NCBI GenBank assembly: GCA_964451365.1
Contig: CAYVIB010000034.1
Span: 1-53,841 of the forward strand
From: CAYVIB01 sp964451365
GTDB taxonomy: Bacteria; Pseudomonadota; Gammaproteobacteria; Pseudomonadales; Cellvibrionaceae
DNA length: 53,841 nt
Reading direction: 5' to 3'
This document shows positions 50,829 through 53,841 of the stretch, piece by piece. The notes below the pieces were generated by a model. It searched no databases. It was not told the origin of the DNA and worked only from the letters and a program-made list of their open reading frames with translations. Position numbers and translations under genes: made by a program. Positions within the stretch are counted from its first letter, which is position 1; the number at the start of each line of letters is the position of its first letter.

Positions 50829-52070
50829 ATGAACGAATTGAAACTCGACCAATCCTTTGCCCTGATGAACCAGGCCCGGCAGTGCATTGCGGGCTTTACT
50901 CAATCGATGATGAAAAAGCCCGAGCAGTTCGCCCTCGGCCGCTTTCCCGTCTACCTGGCCAGCGGCGACGGGGCCGGGGTGACCGATGTCGACGGCAATC
51001 GCTACATCGACTACATCTGCGGCCTGGGCGCCAATGCTTTGGGCCACAACCACCCGGCGGTGGTGGGCGCGATCACCAACCACTTGGCTGACGGCCTGTT
51101 GCATTCCCTGCCGGCGCCGATCGAGGTGGACACCGCGCGGCAATTATTGGAGGTGATCCCCGGCGGCGAGATGACCCGCTTTTTCAAAACCGGTGCCGAT
51201 GCCAATTCGGCGGCGGTGCGGCTCGCCCGCTATGTGACGGGCAGGGAGAAGATCGTCACGGTCGGCTACAACGGCTGGCACGACCAGTACATGTTCGACA
51301 CGCCCGGCGTGCCGGCGGAAATACAGAACTATACCTACCGCATGCCACTGTTTCGCCCGGCGGATGAAGCGCCGCTGCTGGAACTGTTGGAGAGCAAAGC
51401 GGATGAAATTGCCCTGGCGCTGCTGTCCGTGCCCTACAACCGCCAGTTGGACGGGGCCTTTGTGCAGCAACTGCGCAACCTGTGCGGCGATAAAGGAGTG
51501 CTGTTTGCGCTGGACGAAGTTGTCACTGGCTTTCGCCTGGGGCTGGGCGGCGCGCAGGAATATTTTCAGGTGCGGGCCGACCTGGTGACCCTGTCCAAGG
51601 GGCTGGCGGCGGGCATGCCGCTGTCGGCGGTGGTGGGTAGCACGGATTTGATGTCGCAAATGGAAAAGCTGCAGGTTTCCACCACGTTCGGTGGCGAATT
51701 GTTATCGCTGCACGTGTGCCGGGCGGCGCTCGAAGTCTATAAAACCACCGGCTGCATTGCCGAAATCGCCCGCCTGGGCCGCCTGTTGAAGGAAGAAGTC
51801 AATGCCGTGGCGGAGGCGTCGGGCAGTTCCCTGCGTATCGTCGGCTACGATGCCATTCCCATGTTCCTGTTCTCCCCGAACCCGGAAGAGCACGTCAAAT
51901 CCGCCGAGCCGTTTGTTGCCGAGATGGCGAAGCGCGGGGTGCTGCTGCGTCGGGACGTCAACTTTATCAGTGCCGCGCACACGGAAGACCATATCCGGCG
52001 GACAGTGGCCGCCGTTAAAGGCGCCCTGTCGGCCATGGTGGACGCGCCTGTCGAGGAGGCCAGCGCGTGA
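50829..52070 (+). CDS. mxcL: GSA-type aminotransferase (MxcL-like)
   Basis: This PLP aminotransferase of class III (glutamate-1-semialdehyde 2,1-aminomutase fold) has 413 residues. It has DGNRYIDYICGLGANALGHNHP near 60, FFKTGADANSAAVRLARYVTG, FALDEVVTGFRLGLGG and the PLP lysine in TLSKGLAAGMPLSAVVG near 258. In myxochelin biosynthesis MxcL aminates the aldehyde released by MxcG to give the amine of myxochelin B. The same role fits here because the NRPS also ends in a reductase. A housekeeping heme-pathway HemL would not be expected inside a siderophore operon. It overlaps the next gene by 4 bases. Confidence 0.88.
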   Translation: MNELKLDQSFALMNQARQCIAGFTQSMMKKPEQFALGRFPVYLASGDGAGVTDVDGNRYIDYICGLGANALGHNHPAVVGAITNHLADGLLHSLPAPIEVDTARQLLEVIPGGEMTRFFKTGADANSAAVRLARYVTGREKIVTVGYNGWHDQYMFDTPGVPAEIQNYTYRMPLFRPADEAPLLELLESKADEIALALLSVPYNRQLDGAFVQQLRNLCGDKGVLFALDEVVTGFRLGLGGAQEYFQVRADLVTLSKGLAAGMPLSAVVGSTDLMSQMEKLQVSTTFGGELLSLHVCRAALEVYKTTGCIAEIARLGRLLKEEVNAVAEASGSSLRIVGYDAIPMFLFSPNPEEHVKSAEPFVAEMAKRGVLLRRDVNFISAAHTEDHIRRTVAAVKGALSAMVDAPVEEASA

Positions 52071-53626
52071 CTTGTGCCTGCCTGAATCCCTGGCATCGGT
52101 TTGCCCATCTCGCGCAGAGTTTGTCGCAGTACTCCGTATTGGCCAGCGGACCTGCATCCACCGGTAACCGCGCAGTGTCGACCAGCCGGGAAAAGGCGCT
52201 GACAAACCGGCCCGCAACACCCAGGCGAACATTAGTACGCAACGGGTTTCTCTATACTGGTCGGTTGGACCGGCGCTTTATTCCCGACGCCTGGGTGCTG
52301 GTCGAAGGCGATACTATTTCAGCGCTGGGTGAAGCGGGTCGGGACGAGCCACCATACGATGAACTGATCGACGCGAAAGGCAAAATGATCCTGCCGGGCT
52401 TTGTGAACCCCCACTGGCACGAGAGCTTCGTGGCGCCCAACAGCGAGTGCGCCGACGACTCTCACCTGACGCCAACGCCGTATTCCCGGGGCGGCGATAT
52501 CGAAGCGCTGGGTTCGATGTTCGGTTTTATCTCCGGCGTCGCCAAACGACTGACACCCGGCGAGGCGCTGGCGATCGCCCGCTGGAGTTTGTGGAGCCAG
52601 TTGCGCTCCGGCACCACCGCCCTGGGCGATCTCGGTTCCGCCAATACCGCCGACGCCATGGCCACGGCGGCCATCGAACTGGGCATGCGCATCCGCGTCA
52701 GCCGCTGGGGATCGGACATCATGATTCCCAACGGCGCCAGCGAATGCCGGCAGATTGCCGACACCCGGGAGCAGATCGACGACTGGACGGCGCTGATGGA
52801 AACCTGGAACGATCACCCCTCCGGCCTGGTGGGCGGCATGCCCACGGTGATGGGCGCTTTTGGCAGCTCCGACCGGCAGTTACAGGCGATGGGCGAAATT
52901 GCCGCGCGCTTTGGCTCACCTTACGGAACTCATTTGGCGCCGCTGAAAAATGAACGGCAGGCAGTGCGCGACGTATTCGGGCTGACGCCGGTGGAGCGTT
53001 TCGACCGCCTCGGCCTGCTTACCGACCGGCTTATCGCCGTCCACACCGCCTACGCCAGCGAGGAGGAATACCAGCGCCTGCTGGAAGCTGGCGTGCATAT
53101 CTGTCATTCGCCCGCCCATTACGGCATGCTCGGCGAGAGAACACTGAGTGAAACCCAACAGATCGCCCGTTTTATCCGCGATGGCGCGCCGGTGTCCTGC
53201 AGTACCGACGGCGACGTCACCTTTATCGGCGGCATGCCCGAAGCGATGCGCGCCGCCCATCTCGGCCTTAACGAAGCCAGCAACGACAACACTGCCTGCC
53301 CGCCGACCCAGGCCCTGCTCAGCGCCACCTGTTTTGGCGCGCGCGCCCTGGGCTGGGGCGACAGGATCGGCTCCGTCGAATCGGGCAAGCAGGCCGATCT
53401 GGTGCTGGTGGACATCGACGACTGGCGTTACCGCATCGGCAATCATCCCTTGCGAACGTTTCTGGCGACCGGGGGCAGCCGCGATGTGGATACGGTGATG
53501 GTGGCCGGTGAAGTGGTGGTGCGCAATGGCGCCAGCACCAGGTTCGATGAAAAAACACTGTTGGACGACTACCTGAGCGCGGCCCACTCGGCGCGTTCGC
53601 GAATCCAGCGCGAGGGGGAAAAATAG
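52067..53626 (+). CDS. mxcM: Amidohydrolase-superfamily enzyme (MxcM-like imidazoline synthase)
   Basis: This is a 519-residue amidohydrolase starting at GTG 52067 inside the aminotransferase stop, with GAGGAGG upstream. The TIM-barrel metal motif is in LPGFVNPHWHES near 117. Later ligand regions are GTHLAPL, IAVHTAYASEEEY and CSTDGDVTFIGGMPEAM. The C-terminal GKQADLVLVDIDDWRYR is standard for the superfamily. MxcM from Pseudoalteromonas piscicida belongs to this superfamily and converts myxochelin B into the imidazoline pseudochelin A; gene order and neighbours argue for the same reaction. Alternatives are guanine/cytosine deaminase-like enzymes (general superfamily similarity). The first 50 residues are poorly conserved in appearance, so the true start may lie further in. 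Confidence 0.8.
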   Translation: MTCACLNPWHRFAHLAQSLSQYSVLASGPASTGNRAVSTSREKALTNRPATPRRTLVRNGFLYTGRLDRRFIPDAWVLVEGDTISALGEAGRDEPPYDELIDAKGKMILPGFVNPHWHESFVAPNSECADDSHLTPTPYSRGGDIEALGSMFGFISGVAKRLTPGEALAIARWSLWSQLRSGTTALGDLGSANTADAMATAAIELGMRIRVSRWGSDIMIPNGASECRQIADTREQIDDWTALMETWNDHPSGLVGGMPTVMGAFGSSDRQLQAMGEIAARFGSPYGTHLAPLKNERQAVRDVFGLTPVERFDRLGLLTDRLIAVHTAYASEEEYQRLLEAGVHICHSPAHYGMLGERTLSETQQIARFIRDGAPVSCSTDGDVTFIGGMPEAMRAAHLGLNEASNDNTACPPTQALLSATCFGARALGWGDRIGSVESGKQADLVLVDIDDWRYRIGNHPLRTFLATGGSRDVDTVMVAGEVVVRNGASTRFDEKTLLDDYLSAAHSARSRIQREGEK

Positions 53627-53628
53627 TT

Positions 53629-53841
53629 ATGCGATCCCGCAATCTTACCCTGCTTATCGCCAGCACCCTGACTGTGATGGCCGGCGCCACCATTGCCGGC
53701 CCCGACCGGGCGCGTTACGCGTTATATGGGGCTGCTTGCTGCGTTCGGTTCATTTGGCGGGTGAGAGAAAAGGGAAAAGGGGTCAAGTTAAACCTACCCC
53801 GATTTGACGCACACTCTCTAACGGGGACAATAGTCCCAAAG
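53629..53841 (+). CDS. Signal-peptide ORF running off the window, probably interrupted
   Basis: An ATG at 53629, 2 bases after the mxcM stop and preceded by GGGGAAA, opens a frame with a clear signal peptide (MRSRNLTLLIASTLTVMAGA). After about 34 residues the sequence turns into a basic, low-quality stretch. From about 53770 the DNA reads AAAGGGAAAAGGGGTCAAG, like the flanks of REP-associated or small mobile elements. No stop is seen before the edge. The original protein may have been a receptor or other exported siderophore component, but this cannot be shown. Confidence 0.4.
   Translation, partial: MRSRNLTLLIASTLTVMAGATIAGPDRARYALYGAACCVRFIWRVREKGKGVKLNLPRFDAHSLTGTIVPK

Noticed and set aside
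50829..52070. Housekeeping glutamate-1-semialdehyde aminomutase (HemL)
   Set aside because: The fold is the same, but the gene overlaps a siderophore amidohydrolase gene and sits after an NRPS with a reductase domain, which fits MxcL better.
1..53841. CRISPR arrays, tRNA or rRNA genes
   Set aside because: I looked for regularly spaced repeats, cloverleaf-like segments with CCA ends and conserved rRNA stretches and saw none.

Overview
The window looks like part of a gammaproteobacterial chromosome, probably marine and possibly Cellvibrionales-like. That placement is inferred from gene content: TonB-dependent receptors, a mod operon with full-length ModE, an exosortase E system, MetE/MetR and two siderophore pathways. 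Most of it is moderately GC-rich. A stretch from about 30.1 to 39.3 kb is visibly AT-richer and holds decayed genes, as expected of acquired DNA. No rRNA, tRNA, CRISPR array or intact transposase was seen.

Left part (0-12.7 kb). A partial gene end and a PEP-CTERM-like secreted protein come first. Then follow modE and the convergent modABC molybdate transporter, with a perfect ModE-type palindrome upstream of modA. Next is exosortase E fused to a CPBP (CAAX-type) protease. Two small VPEID-CTERM proteins beside it look like its substrates; they share a C-x4-C motif, but one is Asp-rich and the other Lys/His-rich. A TonB-dependent receptor, a PepSY membrane protein, a DUF2271 protein and a DUF4198 protein form a metal-uptake operon ending in a clear terminator.

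Hydroxamate siderophore region (13.2-26.4 kb). Behind a strong Fur-like box lies a tightly overlapping operon: N-hydroxylase, MFS exporter, acyltransferase, IucA/IucC-type NIS synthetase, a frameshifted FhuF-like [2Fe-2S] reductase fragment, a Rieske oxygenase of AlcE type and an ornithine/lysine decarboxylase. This set matches an alcaligin-type pathway (ornithine to putrescine, hydroxylation, N-hydroxylation, succinylation, macrocyclisation). A PepSY membrane protein and an FpvA/FauA-like receptor follow on the other strand. metE and divergent metR come next.

AT-rich accessory region (30-39.9 kb). It has a TonB-dependent receptor, a 7TMR-DISM sensor kinase, a tiny membrane protein, a cytochrome P450 and a LuxR-type response regulator, with the kinase and regulator flanking the P450. 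After that come two unknown small genes, a frameshifted AHH-nuclease toxin with its frameshifted Imm11 (DUF1629) immunity gene, and a truncated M48 peptidase gene.

Catecholate siderophore region (39.8-53.6 kb). An AraC-type regulator is divergent from an operon encoding isochorismate synthase, DHB-AMP ligase, isochorismatase/ArCP, a C-A-T-reductase NRPS with a lysine-like specificity code, a siderophore-interacting reductase, DHB dehydrogenase, a GSA-type aminotransferase and an amidohydrolase. These correspond to the myxochelin genes (MxcG, MxcL) plus an MxcM-like imidazoline-forming enzyme, so the predicted product is myxochelin A/B and pseudochelin A or a close relative. The window ends in a signal-peptide ORF that seems interrupted by unrelated sequence.
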